A stretch of 64,000 nt of DNA from Variovorax sp. PAMC26660 (GCF_014302995.1 NZ_CP060295.1:744001-808000); one strand, 5' to 3'; positions 43,977-53,267 are shown, numbered from the stretch's first letter. The notes: generated by a model not told the origin, from the sequence alone. A program made the numbers and translations.

Positions 43977-44024
43977 GGCGCAGTGTGAGGGCAAAGCGCC
44001 GGGCGGCCAAACGGCCGCGAATCC

Positions 44025-44945
44025 TCAGTAGATCTCCGGCACGATCATGTTGGCCGGCACGGGTTGGCGCAGATAGTCGTCATGCCGCACGCGCGACGGC
44101 AGCTCGACCGCCGCATGCGCCACTTCCTGGTAGGGCAGTTGGCCCAGCAGATGGCTGATGCAATTGAGCCGCGCCTTCTTCTTGTCGACCGCCTGCACCA
44201 CCCACCACGGCGCCTCGGGGATGTGGGTGCGCTCCAGCATGATCTCTTTCGCCTTGGTGTATTCCTCCCAGCGGCGGCGGCTTTCCAGGTCCATCGGGCT
44301 CAACTTCCATTGCTTGAGCGGATCGTGGATGCGGCCGAGAAAGCGCATGTGCTGCTCGTCGTCGGTGATGGAGAACCAGTACTTGATGAGCTTGATGCCC
44401 GAGCGCACCAGCATCTTCTCGAACTCGGGCACGGTGCGAAAGAACTCTTCGTACTCGTCGTCGCTGCAAAAGCCCATCACGCGCTCGACGCCGGCGCGGT
44501 TGTACCAGCTGCGATCGAACAGCACCATCTCGCCGGCCGCCGGAAGATGCGCGGCATAGCGCTGGAAGTACCACTGCGTGCGCTCGCGGTCGTTGGGTGC
44601 CGGCAGCGCAGCCACGCGGGCCACGCGCGGATTCAGCCGCTGGGTGATGCGCTTGATGACACCGCCCTTGCCCGCCGCATCTCGGCCCTCGAAAAGAATG
44701 ACCACCTTCTGCTTGCTCTGCTGCACCCAGTCCTGCAGCTTGACCAGTTCGCCCTGCAGGCGGAACAGCTCCTTGAAGTAGGCCTGGCGGGCGGCCTTGT
44801 CGGTGGAGGTGTGGGCGGCGGGGTCGAGCCCGTCGATGTTGCGGTCTTCGATCTCCAGCTCGAGCTCTTCGTCGTAGCTGTCGATCAGGTCGCGGGCGAT
44901 GCGTTGCATCAGTTCTTCGTGGTCTGGAAGTGCGCTCGTCAGCAT
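44025..44945 (-). CDS. ppk2: Polyphosphate kinase 2 (PPK2)
   Basis: This 306-residue PPK2 enzyme transfers phosphate between polyphosphate and nucleotides. It has Walker A FEGRDAAGKGG (about residue 80), the lid arginines in APNDRERTQWYFQRY and Walker B LFDRSWYNRAGVERVMGF. The single-domain length places it in the one-domain PPK2 group, which mostly phosphorylates nucleoside mono- or diphosphates. It is divergent from a phosphate transporter gene, which links polyphosphate turnover to phosphate supply. Confidence 0.94.
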   Translation of the reverse strand: MLTSALPDHEELMQRIARDLIDSYDEELELEIEDRNIDGLDPAAHTSTDKAARQAYFKELFRLQGELVKLQDWVQQSKQKVVILFEGRDAAGKGGVIKRITQRLNPRVARVAALPAPNDRERTQWYFQRYAAHLPAAGEMVLFDRSWYNRAGVERVMGFCSDDEYEEFFRTVPEFEKMLVRSGIKLIKYWFSITDDEQHMRFLGRIHDPLKQWKLSPMDLESRRRWEEYTKAKEIMLERTHIPEAPWWVVQAVDKKKARLNCISHLLGQLPYQEVAHAAVELPSRVRHDDYLRQPVPANMIVPEIY

Positions 44946-45103
44946 GATGAAAAAGATGAAGGTGGTGGGGTCAGGAAAAAGCACTCTGCCCGCTGCATAT
45001 GTCTGCCGCGTGACGGTTTGCAGACGGTTTCAAGCCCGCCGACACGCCGCTGTCACATGCCGCGAACACCATCTGCAGCCACTCCAACACGAAAAAAGCG
45101 CCC

Positions 45104-46738
45104 ATGAACACGCTCGCCGCTCCCCACGCCGAGATGCCGCCGGCGCCCGCCGCCGCACACCGGCCCAAGCTCGACGCCAAGCCCGGCCCGGTCACACTGA
45201 TCACCTTCGTGGGCCTGCTGGCCGCAGGCCTGCTGTTCACGGCCTGGAGCCTCGTGGGCGACGTCACGGCGTCCGGTGCACCGGTCACGACCTGGGTTCC
45301 CTACATTCTTCTGGGCGTGGCGCTGCTGATTGCGCTGGGCTTCGAGTTCGTCAACGGCTTCCATGACACGGCCAACGCCGTGGCGACGGTGATCTACACC
45401 CACTCGCTGCCGCCCAATTTTGCGGTCGTGTGGTCGGGCTTCTTCAACTTCCTGGGCGTGCTGGCGTCCAGCGGCGCGGTGGCCTTCGGCATCATCGCGC
45501 TGCTGCCGGTGGAGCTGATCCTGCAGGTGGGCTCGGGCGCGGGCTTCGCGATGGTGTTCGCGCTGCTGATCGCCGCCATCATCTGGAACCTGGGCACGTG
45601 GTGGCTCGGCCTGCCGGCTTCTTCTTCGCACACGCTGATCGGCTCGATCATCGGCGTGGGCGTGGCCAATGCATTGATGCACGGGCGCGACGGCACCAGC
45701 GGTGTCGACTGGGCGCAGGCCACCAAGGTGGGCTACTCGCTGCTGCTGTCGCCGATGGTCGGCTTCGGCTGCGCCGCCCTGCTGCTGCTGGCGCTGCGCG
45801 CCTTCGTGAAGAACCGCGCGCTGTATGAAGAACCCAAGGGCAGCGCACCGCCGCCGTTGTGGATTCGCGGCTTGCTGATCCTGACCTGCACTGGCGTGTC
45901 GTTCGCGCACGGCTCCAACGACGGGCAAAAAGGCATGGGCCTGATCATGCTGATCCTCGTGGGCACGGTGCCGATGGCCTATGCGTTGAACCGCGCGATG
46001 CCCGCCAACGAATCGATCAAGTTCGTGGCCGTGGCCGAGATGGCGCAGAACGCGCTGAACCGCAACGTGCCGACCTCGCTGCCTGCGCTGCAACCGGCGG
46101 CCGCGCGCGATGCGCTCTCGACCTATGTGCGCACCCGCGATTTCAACGCGTCGGTCGTGCCGGCGCTGGCCGCCACCGCGGGCAGCATCGCCCAGCAGGT
46201 CAAGCAGCACGGATCGCTCGCTGCCGTGCCGGCCGAAGCCGTCGCCAACGTGCGCAACGACATGTACCTGGCCTCCGAAGCCATCCGCCACCTCGACAAG
46301 AGCGGCGCCGCGAAGTTCGACGACGAAACCAGACTGCGTGTCGGCGCCTTCCGCGAAGAACTGGACACGGCGACGCGCTTCATTCCGCTGTGGGTCAAGA
46401 TCGCGGTCGCCATCGCGCTCGGCCTGGGCACGATGATCGGCTGGAAACGCATCGTCGTCACAGTGGGCGAGAAGATCGGCAAGACGCACCTGAGCTACGC
46501 ACAAGGCGCATCGGCCGAGGTGGTGGCCATGCTCACCATCGGCGCGGCCGACATGTACGGCCTGCCGGTGTCGACCACGCACGTGCTGTCGTCCGGCGTG
46601 GCCGGCACGATGACAGCCAGCGGCTCGGGCCTGCAGATGTCCACGCTGCGCAACCTCGCGTTGGCCTGGGTGCTCACGCTGCCGGTGGCGATGCTGCTGT
46701 CGGGCTCGCTCTACTGGCTGTTCACCCGCCTGTTCTGA
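45104..46738 (+). CDS. PiT-family inorganic phosphate transporter
   Basis: This 544-residue inner-membrane transporter of the PHO4/Pit family imports phosphate as a metal complex. The duplicated signature appears as GFEFVNGFHDTANAVATVIYTHSLPP and FAHGSNDGQKGMGLI. Later comes GLPVSTTHVLSSGVAG; a related GLPASSSHTLIGS occurs in the first half. A soluble loop of about 130 residues lies in the middle, as usual in bacterial Pit. It is divergent from ppk2 and 38 bp before the CorA-type gene. Confidence 0.94.
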   Translation: MNTLAAPHAEMPPAPAAAHRPKLDAKPGPVTLITFVGLLAAGLLFTAWSLVGDVTASGAPVTTWVPYILLGVALLIALGFEFVNGFHDTANAVATVIYTHSLPPNFAVVWSGFFNFLGVLASSGAVAFGIIALLPVELILQVGSGAGFAMVFALLIAAIIWNLGTWWLGLPASSSHTLIGSIIGVGVANALMHGRDGTSGVDWAQATKVGYSLLLSPMVGFGCAALLLLALRAFVKNRALYEEPKGSAPPPLWIRGLLILTCTGVSFAHGSNDGQKGMGLIMLILVGTVPMAYALNRAMPANESIKFVAVAEMAQNALNRNVPTSLPALQPAAARDALSTYVRTRDFNASVVPALAATAGSIAQQVKQHGSLAAVPAEAVANVRNDMYLASEAIRHLDKSGAAKFDDETRLRVGAFREELDTATRFIPLWVKIAVAIALGLGTMIGWKRIVVTVGEKIGKTHLSYAQGASAEVVAMLTIGAADMYGLPVSTTHVLSSGVAGTMTASGSGLQMSTLRNLALAWVLTLPVAMLLSGSLYWLFTRLF

Positions 46739-46776
46739 CACCTGCTTCCTCTGACCTGTTTTTCTGATCACGCACC

Positions 46777-47823
46777 TTGTCGGCATTTCATGACCTCGCG
46801 GCCCAGTCCTACGGCGGCGACGAAGCCGGGCTGATTTCCGGTTACCTGTTCGACGCCTCGGCGCCGGAGCCTGCGCGGGTCATCGACTCGGCGCAAGCTG
46901 CCGCATGGCTGGCCGAACGATGCAGCAGCGGAGACGACGCGGACGAGAACCCGGCCTATGTCTGGCTTCATTTCAACCTGAGCCATGCACATGCGGAACG
47001 CTGGCTGGTGCGGCATGCGAACCTGTCGGACACCTTCTACGAGACGCTGCACGAGGGCCTGCCCTCCACGCGCATCGAGCGTGCCGACGATTCGCTGATC
47101 GCCGTCATCAACGACGTGCACTTCGAGTTCAGCTTCGAGCCTTCGGACATCTCCACCTTGTGGATCAGCGTGGGCCCGCGCCTCGTGGTCACGGCGCGCA
47201 CCAAGCCGCTGCGCTCGGTCGATGCACTGCGCACGGCGGTGAAGGCGGGCGACGCGCCGCGCTCGAGCACCGAGTTGCTTGAACACCTGCTGCGCGCGCA
47301 GGCCGACGTGCTGGTGAAGATCGTGCGCGGCGTCACCTCGCGCATCGACCGAATCGAAGACGAGCTGCTGGCCGGTCGCCTCGACCACAAGCGCGCGCGG
47401 CTGGGCGTGTTGCGCCGGCTGCTGGTGCGGCTGCAGCGGCTGCTGGCGCCCGAGCCGGCCGCGCTCTTTCGCCTGCTGCAAGGCCCGCCCACATGGATGA
47501 CCGAACCCGATGCGCAGGAACTGCGCGGCTCGACCGAGGAGTTCTCGGTGGTGCTGCGCGACATGCAGGCGCTGCAGGAGCGCATCAAGCTGCTGCAGGA
47601 AGAAATAGCAGCCAACGTCAACGAGGACAACAACCGCAGCCTGTTCGTGCTGACGGTGGTCACGGTGCTGGCGTTGCCCATCAACATCCTGGCCGGCCTG
47701 TTCGGCATGAACGTGGGCGGCATTCCGCTGGCGGACCACAAGCACGGCTTCTGGATCGTGGTGGCGATCGTCGCGAGCTTCACCGCGGTGGCGGCTTGGG
47801 CGGCTTTTCGCAAGAAGCGCTGA
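46777..47823 (+). CDS. CorA-family divalent cation transporter (ZntB-like)
   Basis: This 348-residue protein has a large cytoplasmic domain and two C-terminal membrane helices at about residues 285-305 and 320-342. The GMN signature (FGMNVGGIPL) lies between them. Proteins with this length and the N-terminal DEAGLISGYLF pattern are usually called ZntB or CorA-like and move zinc or magnesium. I took the TTG at 46777, because the homologous region begins immediately and no ATG or strong ribosome site is nearby. The start is therefore less certain than the gene. Confidence 0.88.
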   Translation: MSAFHDLAAQSYGGDEAGLISGYLFDASAPEPARVIDSAQAAAWLAERCSSGDDADENPAYVWLHFNLSHAHAERWLVRHANLSDTFYETLHEGLPSTRIERADDSLIAVINDVHFEFSFEPSDISTLWISVGPRLVVTARTKPLRSVDALRTAVKAGDAPRSSTELLEHLLRAQADVLVKIVRGVTSRIDRIEDELLAGRLDHKRARLGVLRRLLVRLQRLLAPEPAALFRLLQGPPTWMTEPDAQELRGSTEEFSVVLRDMQALQERIKLLQEEIAANVNEDNNRSLFVLTVVTVLALPINILAGLFGMNVGGIPLADHKHGFWIVVAIVASFTAVAAWAAFRKKR

Positions 47824-47944
47824 CAAGGTGTGAACAAACCTGCTGCGCGCCCCGATCTCGCACCTGCGGTCCTCACCGTACAGAGTACGGCTGCGGTCCT
47901 CGATGCAAGCTCGGGGCGCTCGCTACGGTTTCTTCACACCTTGT
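47823..47944. repeat. 122-bp long palindrome after the CorA-type gene
   Basis: The outer arms ACAAGGTGTGA and TCACACCTTGT are perfect complements. Inner matches continue through GGTTT and the CCCCGA/TCGGGG region to a central perfect hairpin CCGTAC-AGA-GTACGG at 47876-47890. TGCGGTCCTC is also repeated directly on both sides of the centre. It probably folds as one long cruciform or stem. Confidence 0.75.
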
Positions 47945-48032
47945 GACGCCGCATGCAGCGGGCCAGTAATGCTATTTATTTAGTAGCGCCTTGCACAGCA
48001 TCCATGCGCCCGCGTCGATATTCCAGACCCCA

Positions 48033-48038
48033 TAGAAT
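48033..48038 (+). promoter_or_regulatory. Possible -10 box just before the PHP gene
   Basis: TAGAAT ends six bases before the GTG start of the PHP gene, where transcription would begin on the start codon itself. No good -35 at the right distance was seen, so this is tentative. Confidence 0.35.
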
Positions 48039-48044
48039 GGCGGG

Positions 48045-48902
48045 GTGTCCTCCACTCTCAATGCCGATCTTCACTGCCACTCCGTGGTCTCCGACGGCAC
48101 ACTGACGCCCGAAGCGCTGGCCGCGCGCGCAGCCGCCAACGGGGTCGAGCTGTGGGCTCTCACCGACCACGATGAGGTCGGCGGCCAGCACCGCGCAGCC
48201 GCTGCGGCGCGCGAGAACGGCATGCGCTACCTCACGGGCACCGAGATCTCGGTGACCTTCGCGAACGAAACCGTGCACATCGTCGGCCTGGGCTTCGACC
48301 CCGACGACGCCGCAATGACGCAAGGCCTCTACGACACGCGCGGTGGCCGCGGCAAGCGCGCACAAGAAATGTCCGAGGGGCTGGCCAAGGTCGGCATCCA
48401 GGGCGCCTATGAAGGCGCGCTGCGCTTCGTCGGCAATCCCGAATTGATTTCGCGCACGCACTTCGCGCGCTTTTTGGTCGAGCAAGGCCACTGCCGCGAC
48501 ACGTCCGAGGTGTTTCGCAAGTTCCTCACCGAAGGCAAGCCCGGCTACGTGCCGCACCGCTGGGCCTCGCTGAAAGATGCAGTGCACTGGATCACCGCCG
48601 CCAAGGGCATGGCCGTGATCGCGCACCCCGGACGCTACAAGTTCACGGCCAACGAGGAGTACGCGCTGTTCCTCGAATTCAAGGCGCATGGCGGCCAGGC
48701 GATCGAGGTGGTCACGGGCAGCCACACGCCGGCCGAGTACGTCGAATACGCCGACAAGGCACTCGAGTTCGATTTCGCCGCCTCGCGCGGCAGCGATTTC
48801 CACAGCCCCGACGAGAGCCACTGCGATCTCGGCAAGCTGCCACCGTTGCCCGGCAAGCTCACGCCGGTGTGGGAACTGCTCGGCCATCGCATCCAGCAGT
48901 GA
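48045..48902 (+). CDS. PHP-domain phosphoesterase (RNase AM/YciV-like)
   Basis: This 285-residue metal-dependent phosphoesterase has the PHP metal motifs DLHCHSVVSDG (residues 8-18), ALTDHDEVGG and the late GSDFHSP. The family includes E. coli YciV (RNase AM), which trims RNA 5' ends and hydrolyses 3',5'-nucleoside bisphosphates. The match to that subgroup is by length and neighbours such as Sua5/YciO and TrpS. GTG at 48045 is the start. Its stop overlaps the start of the next gene. Confidence 0.9.
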   Translation: MSSTLNADLHCHSVVSDGTLTPEALAARAAANGVELWALTDHDEVGGQHRAAAAARENGMRYLTGTEISVTFANETVHIVGLGFDPDDAAMTQGLYDTRGGRGKRAQEMSEGLAKVGIQGAYEGALRFVGNPELISRTHFARFLVEQGHCRDTSEVFRKFLTEGKPGYVPHRWASLKDAVHWITAAKGMAVIAHPGRYKFTANEEYALFLEFKAHGGQAIEVVTGSHTPAEYVEYADKALEFDFAASRGSDFHSPDESHCDLGKLPPLPGKLTPVWELLGHRIQQ

Positions 48903-49876
48903 GCCAGAGCCCCGGGCCCGGCATCGACAACGCGGCGACCGTTGCGCTGGCGAATGCACGCGCAGCGCAGCAGCAAAGCCGCAGCAAGGAATCGGAACGC
49001 ATCCTCGCAGGCATCGGCCTGGTGATCGTGGCGGTGGCCTGCTTTTCCACGCTCGACACCGCCACCAAGTACTCCACGCTCGGCGTGCCCATCCTCATGG
49101 GCGTGTGGTTCCGCTATGCCTTCCAGGCGGTTGCCACCACGATGGTGCTGCTGCCGCTGCACGGCCCCGCGTTGCTGCGTACCCAACATCCGCGCTACCA
49201 GATGCTGCGCGGCGCGCTGCTGCTGTCGTCGAGCATCTTTTCGTTCCTGAGCCTGCGCTACATGCCGCTGGCCGAGTTCACCTCGATCGTGCTGATCGCG
49301 CCGCTGGTGATCACGCTGCTGGCGGCCACCACGCTCAAGGAGCATGTGTCGCCGCTGCGCTGGTCGCTGGTGGCGGGTGGTTTCCTGGGCACGCTGGTGA
49401 TTCTTCGGCCTGGCGGCAGTTCGTTCAGCTGGGCCGTCCTGCTGCCGCTGGGGCTGGTGCTGACCAACGCGTGGTTCCAGGTGCTCACCAGCAAGCTGGC
49501 GCAGACAGAGAACCCGCTCACGATGCATTTCTATACGGGCTGGGTCGGCACACTGATCGCCTCGTGTGCACTGCCCTTCGTGTGGACCGCCCTGCCCTCG
49601 TGGGAATGGTGGGCGCTGCTGTGCCTCATGGGCTTCATGGGCACGGTGGGACACTTCATGCTGATCCTTGCGTACCAGCGCGCGCCTGCATCCACGCTCA
49701 CGCCTTATCTGTATGCGCAGATCGGCTTTGCGATGCTGGGCGGCTGGCTCATTTTTTCCCACGTGCCCGACCGCTTCTCGCTGCTCGGCATGGCGATGAT
49801 CGCGGTCTGCGGCGCGGCCGGCGCGTGGCTCACGGTGCGCGAGCGGCGCGTGCCCATCGAACCCGCGGAATCCTGA
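48899..49876 (+). CDS. EamA/DMT-family transporter
   Basis: This 325-residue inner-membrane protein has ten helices arranged as two EamA repeats (about residues 38-175 and 180-315). The region FRYAFQAVATTMVLLPLHG is typical. It starts with GTG overlapping the PHP gene stop by 4 bp, so the two are coupled. Such proteins export amino acids or metabolites; the substrate is not visible. It lies inside a conserved housekeeping string. Confidence 0.9.
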   Translation: MSQSPGPGIDNAATVALANARAAQQQSRSKESERILAGIGLVIVAVACFSTLDTATKYSTLGVPILMGVWFRYAFQAVATTMVLLPLHGPALLRTQHPRYQMLRGALLLSSSIFSFLSLRYMPLAEFTSIVLIAPLVITLLAATTLKEHVSPLRWSLVAGGFLGTLVILRPGGSSFSWAVLLPLGLVLTNAWFQVLTSKLAQTENPLTMHFYTGWVGTLIASCALPFVWTALPSWEWWALLCLMGFMGTVGHFMLILAYQRAPASTLTPYLYAQIGFAMLGGWLIFSHVPDRFSLLGMAMIAVCGAAGAWLTVRERRVPIEPAES

Positions 49877-49891
49877 TCAGGAGATAGCTTT

Positions 49892-50527
49892 ATGGCCCAG
49901 TACTTCGAAGTCCACCCCGAGAACCCGCAGCAGCGCTTGCTCAAGCAGGCTGTCGCGCTGCTGGAGCGCGGCGAGATCGTCGCCGTGCCCACCGACTCCA
50001 GCTATGCCCTGGCCTGTCACCTCGATGACAAGGATGCGGTCGACCAGTTGCGCCGCATCCGCCAGGTCGACGACAAGCACCACCTCACGCTGCTGTGCCG
50101 CGACCTGAGCGAGCTGGCCAACTACGCGCGCGTCGACAACAAGCAATACCGCCTGCTGAAGGCGGCCACGCCGGGCCCGTACACCTTCCTGCTCGAAGCC
50201 ACGAAGGAAGTGCCGCGCCGCGTGAGCCATCCGCAGCGCAAGACCATCGGCCTGCGCGTGCCCGACCACAAGGTGCTGCTGGAGCTGCTCGCGCTGCACG
50301 GCGCACCGCTGCTGGCCACCACCTTGATTGCGCCCGGCGAAACCGAAGCGCTGAACGACGCGCAGACCATCCGCGAACGCTTCGAGAAACAGATCGGCGC
50401 CGTCATCGACGCCGGTGCCTGCCCTTCGCAGCCCACCACCGTGGTCGACCTGACGCCCATGGGCACGGGCGACGACCCGGTTGTGGTGCGGCAGGGACGC
50501 GGCACGCTGGCCGTGCTCGGCCTCTGA
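49892..50527 (+). CDS. Sua5/YciO/YrdC-family protein
   Basis: This 211-residue protein has the YrdC-like nucleotide-binding fold. Its landmarks are the basic pocket around LRRIRQVDDKHHLTLLCRDL, the central TPGPYTFLLEATKEVPRR and the C-terminal ATTLIAPGETEALND. Members make threonylcarbamoyl-AMP for the t6A modification of tRNA. The YciO subgroup, which this one resembles by length, has an undetermined role. AGGAG precedes the ATG. It is the third gene in the string. Confidence 0.9.
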   Translation: MAQYFEVHPENPQQRLLKQAVALLERGEIVAVPTDSSYALACHLDDKDAVDQLRRIRQVDDKHHLTLLCRDLSELANYARVDNKQYRLLKAATPGPYTFLLEATKEVPRRVSHPQRKTIGLRVPDHKVLLELLALHGAPLLATTLIAPGETEALNDAQTIRERFEKQIGAVIDAGACPSQPTTVVDLTPMGTGDDPVVVRQGRGTLAVLGL

Positions 50528-50571
50528 AAAGTTGCGCCTGATAACCATTGCCTGTCTGACACAATCGCCCG

Positions 50572-51243
50572 GTGGATATTTCCAATCTGATACAGACCGT
50601 ACTCATCTACGCACTGCCCGTGATCTTCGCGATCACGGTGCACGAAGCGGCCCACGGCTATGTGGCGCGCCATTTCGGCGACAACACGGCCGAGGCGATG
50701 GGACGCGTCACCCTCAACCCGATGAAGCACATCGACCCCATCGGGACCATCCTGATGCCGCTGATGCTGTACTTCGCGACATCGGGTGCCTTCCTGTTCG
50801 GCTATGCCAAGCCGGTGCCGGTCAACTTCGGGCGGCTGCGCCATCCGAAGCGCGACATGGTCTGGGTCGCGCTGGCGGGGCCGGTCTCCAACTTCATCCA
50901 GGCCATCTTGTGGGCGCTGGTGCTGGTGGCACTGGTCGCGGCCGGCGTCAGTGAAACCTTTTTCATCAAGATGGCGCAGGGTGGCGTGCTGGTCAACCTC
51001 GTGATGTGGGCCTTCAACCTGTTCCCGCTGCCGCCGCTCGACGGCGGCCGCGTGCTGGCCGGCCTGCTGCCCAACGGGCCAGCGCAGAATTTCCTTGCGC
51101 GCATCGAGCCCTATGGCTTCTTCATCGTGATGGCGCTGGTGCTGGCGGGTGTCGTCAGCAACTACTGGCTGCGGCCGCTGATGGACGTCGGCTACTTCGT
51201 CATCAACCTGATCATTACGCCGCTCAAGGCACTGCTGCTCTAA
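50572..51243 (+). CDS. Site-2 protease family membrane metalloprotease
   Basis: This 223-residue inner-membrane protease of the rhomboid-independent M50 family has zinc motif HEAAHGYVARHFGD near residue 25 and the second motif PPLDGGRVLAGLLP near residue 155. Four or five helices are visible, with no PDZ domain, so it is the short form. The start is GTG at 50572. It lies between Sua5/YciO and trpS, a position often conserved in Burkholderiales. The substrate is unknown. Confidence 0.9.
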   Translation: MDISNLIQTVLIYALPVIFAITVHEAAHGYVARHFGDNTAEAMGRVTLNPMKHIDPIGTILMPLMLYFATSGAFLFGYAKPVPVNFGRLRHPKRDMVWVALAGPVSNFIQAILWALVLVALVAAGVSETFFIKMAQGGVLVNLVMWAFNLFPLPPLDGGRVLAGLLPNGPAQNFLARIEPYGFFIVMALVLAGVVSNYWLRPLMDVGYFVINLIITPLKALLL

Positions 51244-51260
51244 GTTTCCCCGCACGTCAC

Positions 51261-52592
51261 ATGGCTTCGTCTTCCCCAGCTCCCCTGCGCGTCCTGACCG
51301 GCATCACGCCCTCCGGCACGCCGCACCTTGGCAACTACGTCGGCTCGATCCGCCACTCGGTGCGGCAAAGCGTCGCGCCCGGTGTCGAGAGCTTCTTCTT
51401 CCTGGCCGACTACCACGCGCTCATCAAGGTGCAGGAGCCTGAAAAGATCCAGCGCTCCACGCTCGAGATTGCCGCGAGCTGGCTGGCCTGCGGGCTCGAC
51501 CCCGAGCGCGTCACCTTCTACCGCCAGTCGGACATTCCCGAGATTCCCGAGCTCACCTGGTTCCTCACCTGCGTCACCGGCAAGGGCGTGCTCAATCGCG
51601 CCCATGCCTACAAGGCACAGCTCGACAAGAACGTGGCCAAGGGCGAAGACCCCGACACCGACGTCACGGCAGGCCTGTTCATGTACCCGGTGCTGATGGG
51701 CGCCGACATCCTGATGTTCAACGCCCACAAGGTGCCCGTGGGCCGCGACCAGGTGCAGCACATCGAGATGGCGCGCGACATGGCGCAGCGCTTCAACCAC
51801 CAGTACGGCGAGCACTTCACGCTGCCCGACGCCGAGATCGACGACGCCGTTGCCACCCTGCCCGGCCTCGACGGCCGCAAGATGAGCAAGAGCTACAACA
51901 ACACGATTCCGCTGTTCGCAGCGCGTGCGTACCTGCAAAAGCAGATCGCCAGCATCGTGACCGACTCGCGCGCGCCCGGCGAGCCCAAGGAGACCGAGGG
52001 CTCCGCACTCTTCCAGATCTACCAGGCCTTTGCCGATGCCGACGAGACCGAGATGCTGCGCAAGGCCTATGCCGACGGCATCGGCTGGGGCGACGCCAAG
52101 CAGTTGCTGTTCGAGCGCATCGACCTCGAAGTCGCGCCGCTGCGCGCGCGCTACGACGCACTCATGAGCAACCCGGCCGAGATCGAGCGCATCCTGCTCA
52201 TCGGTGCGGAGAAGGCACGCGACCTCTCGAAACCCTTCATGACGCGCCTGCGCCACGCGGTCGGCCTGCGCAACCTCGCGACAGGCAAGGGCCAGGGCGG
52301 CACCAAGGCGGCCAAGGTCGCCAGGCCCAGCTTCAAGCAATACCGCGAGCGTGCCGACGGGCTCTTTTATTTCAAGCTGCTCGATGCACGCGGCGAAACC
52401 TTGCTGCAAAGTCGCGGTTTCACGTCACCGCAAGAAGCCGGCCGTACCATCGCGGCTTTGCAGGAACAGCGCGGCGCTGCACTGGCCACCTTGGCCGCGC
52501 AGCTCGAGCCGCTCGACACAGAAGGAACACGCGCCGTCACCGAGGCGCTGGAGGCAATGGCGGAGGCAACGACCACAACCCACGGAAGTTGA
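51261..52592 (+). CDS. trpS: Tryptophan--tRNA ligase TrpS with C-terminal extension
   Basis: This 443-residue class I aminoacyl-tRNA synthetase charges tRNA-Trp. The HIGH-like motif is TPSGTPHLGNY (residues 16-26) and KMSKS lies in GRKMSKSYNN. The catalytic core ends near residue 335. The last ~100 residues form an added segment: a Gly/Lys/Ala linker, then FYFKLLDARGETLLQSRGF, which resembles the DUF1508/YegP strand-turn pattern, and an Ala/Glu helix. It is the last gene of the string, 17 bp after the protease gene. Confidence 0.95.
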   Translation: MASSSPAPLRVLTGITPSGTPHLGNYVGSIRHSVRQSVAPGVESFFFLADYHALIKVQEPEKIQRSTLEIAASWLACGLDPERVTFYRQSDIPEIPELTWFLTCVTGKGVLNRAHAYKAQLDKNVAKGEDPDTDVTAGLFMYPVLMGADILMFNAHKVPVGRDQVQHIEMARDMAQRFNHQYGEHFTLPDAEIDDAVATLPGLDGRKMSKSYNNTIPLFAARAYLQKQIASIVTDSRAPGEPKETEGSALFQIYQAFADADETEMLRKAYADGIGWGDAKQLLFERIDLEVAPLRARYDALMSNPAEIERILLIGAEKARDLSKPFMTRLRHAVGLRNLATGKGQGGTKAAKVARPSFKQYRERADGLFYFKLLDARGETLLQSRGFTSPQEAGRTIAALQEQRGAALATLAAQLEPLDTEGTRAVTEALEAMAEATTTTHGS

Positions 52593-52667
52593 TCCGATAT
52601 GGACCCACCGGCCTATCCGCCGGTGAGCAGGAAGAGAGAAGACGGTGCGATCACAAAGGAAGAAAAC

Positions 52668-53267
52668 ATGAGCATTTATGTCATCGACGACCACCCCCTG
52701 ATGCGCGACGCGATCGTGATGGTCTTGCGGCGCTTGCGACCGGCCGAGAACATCGTCGAGCTCGAGCGCCTCGACAAGCTCGCGGGCTCCGTCCAGCAGC
52801 GTGGCGCTCCCACCCTTTTCTGCCTGGACCTGAAGCTCCCGGACACCAACGGCGTCTCGGGCGTCATCGCGGTCAAGCAGGTCTATCCCAACGTGCCGAT
52901 CGCCGTGTATTCGGCGGCACCGGCCGCGGACATGGAAGACGCGTGCATCGAGGCCGGCGCCGACACCTACATCGAGAAGTCGGCCAGCTCGAACGAATTG
53001 GCAGCCGCCCTGCGCGGCCTGCTGATGGCGGGATCGGAAGATACCGAGGAACTGCCGGCGGCCAACAGCGGTAAGCTGTCCAAGCGCCAGACGCAATTGA
53101 TCGCCATGCTCGACAAGGGCATGAGCAACCGCGACATCGCCACCGACCTGGAGATCAGCGAACACACGGTGAAGGTGCACCTGTGGCGCCTGTTCCGTCG
53201 CCTGGGTGTGAAGAGCCGCACACAGGCGCTGCACTTCGCGCGTACCAACGGGCTGCTGTCGGGCTGA
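52668..53267 (+). CDS. NarL/FixJ-family response regulator
   Basis: This 199-residue regulator has a receiver domain at about 1-115 (IYVIDDHPLMRD, phospho-Asp in FCLDLKLPDTNG, Lys in YIEKSAS). A LuxR-type helix-turn-helix lies at about 135-195 (LSKRQTQLIAMLDKGMSNRDIATDLEISEHTVKVHLWRLFRRLG). AAAGGAAG lies before the ATG. It is followed by a strong terminator and is convergent with a sensor kinase gene 400 bp away, a likely partner. Confidence 0.93.
   Translation: MSIYVIDDHPLMRDAIVMVLRRLRPAENIVELERLDKLAGSVQQRGAPTLFCLDLKLPDTNGVSGVIAVKQVYPNVPIAVYSAAPAADMEDACIEAGADTYIEKSASSNELAAALRGLLMAGSEDTEELPAANSGKLSKRQTQLIAMLDKGMSNRDIATDLEISEHTVKVHLWRLFRRLGVKSRTQALHFARTNGLLSG

Noticed and set aside
44946..45103. 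A possible Pho box between ppk2 and the phosphate transporter gene
   Set aside because: Only one CTGTCA-like half-site is present, without the required second direct repeat.
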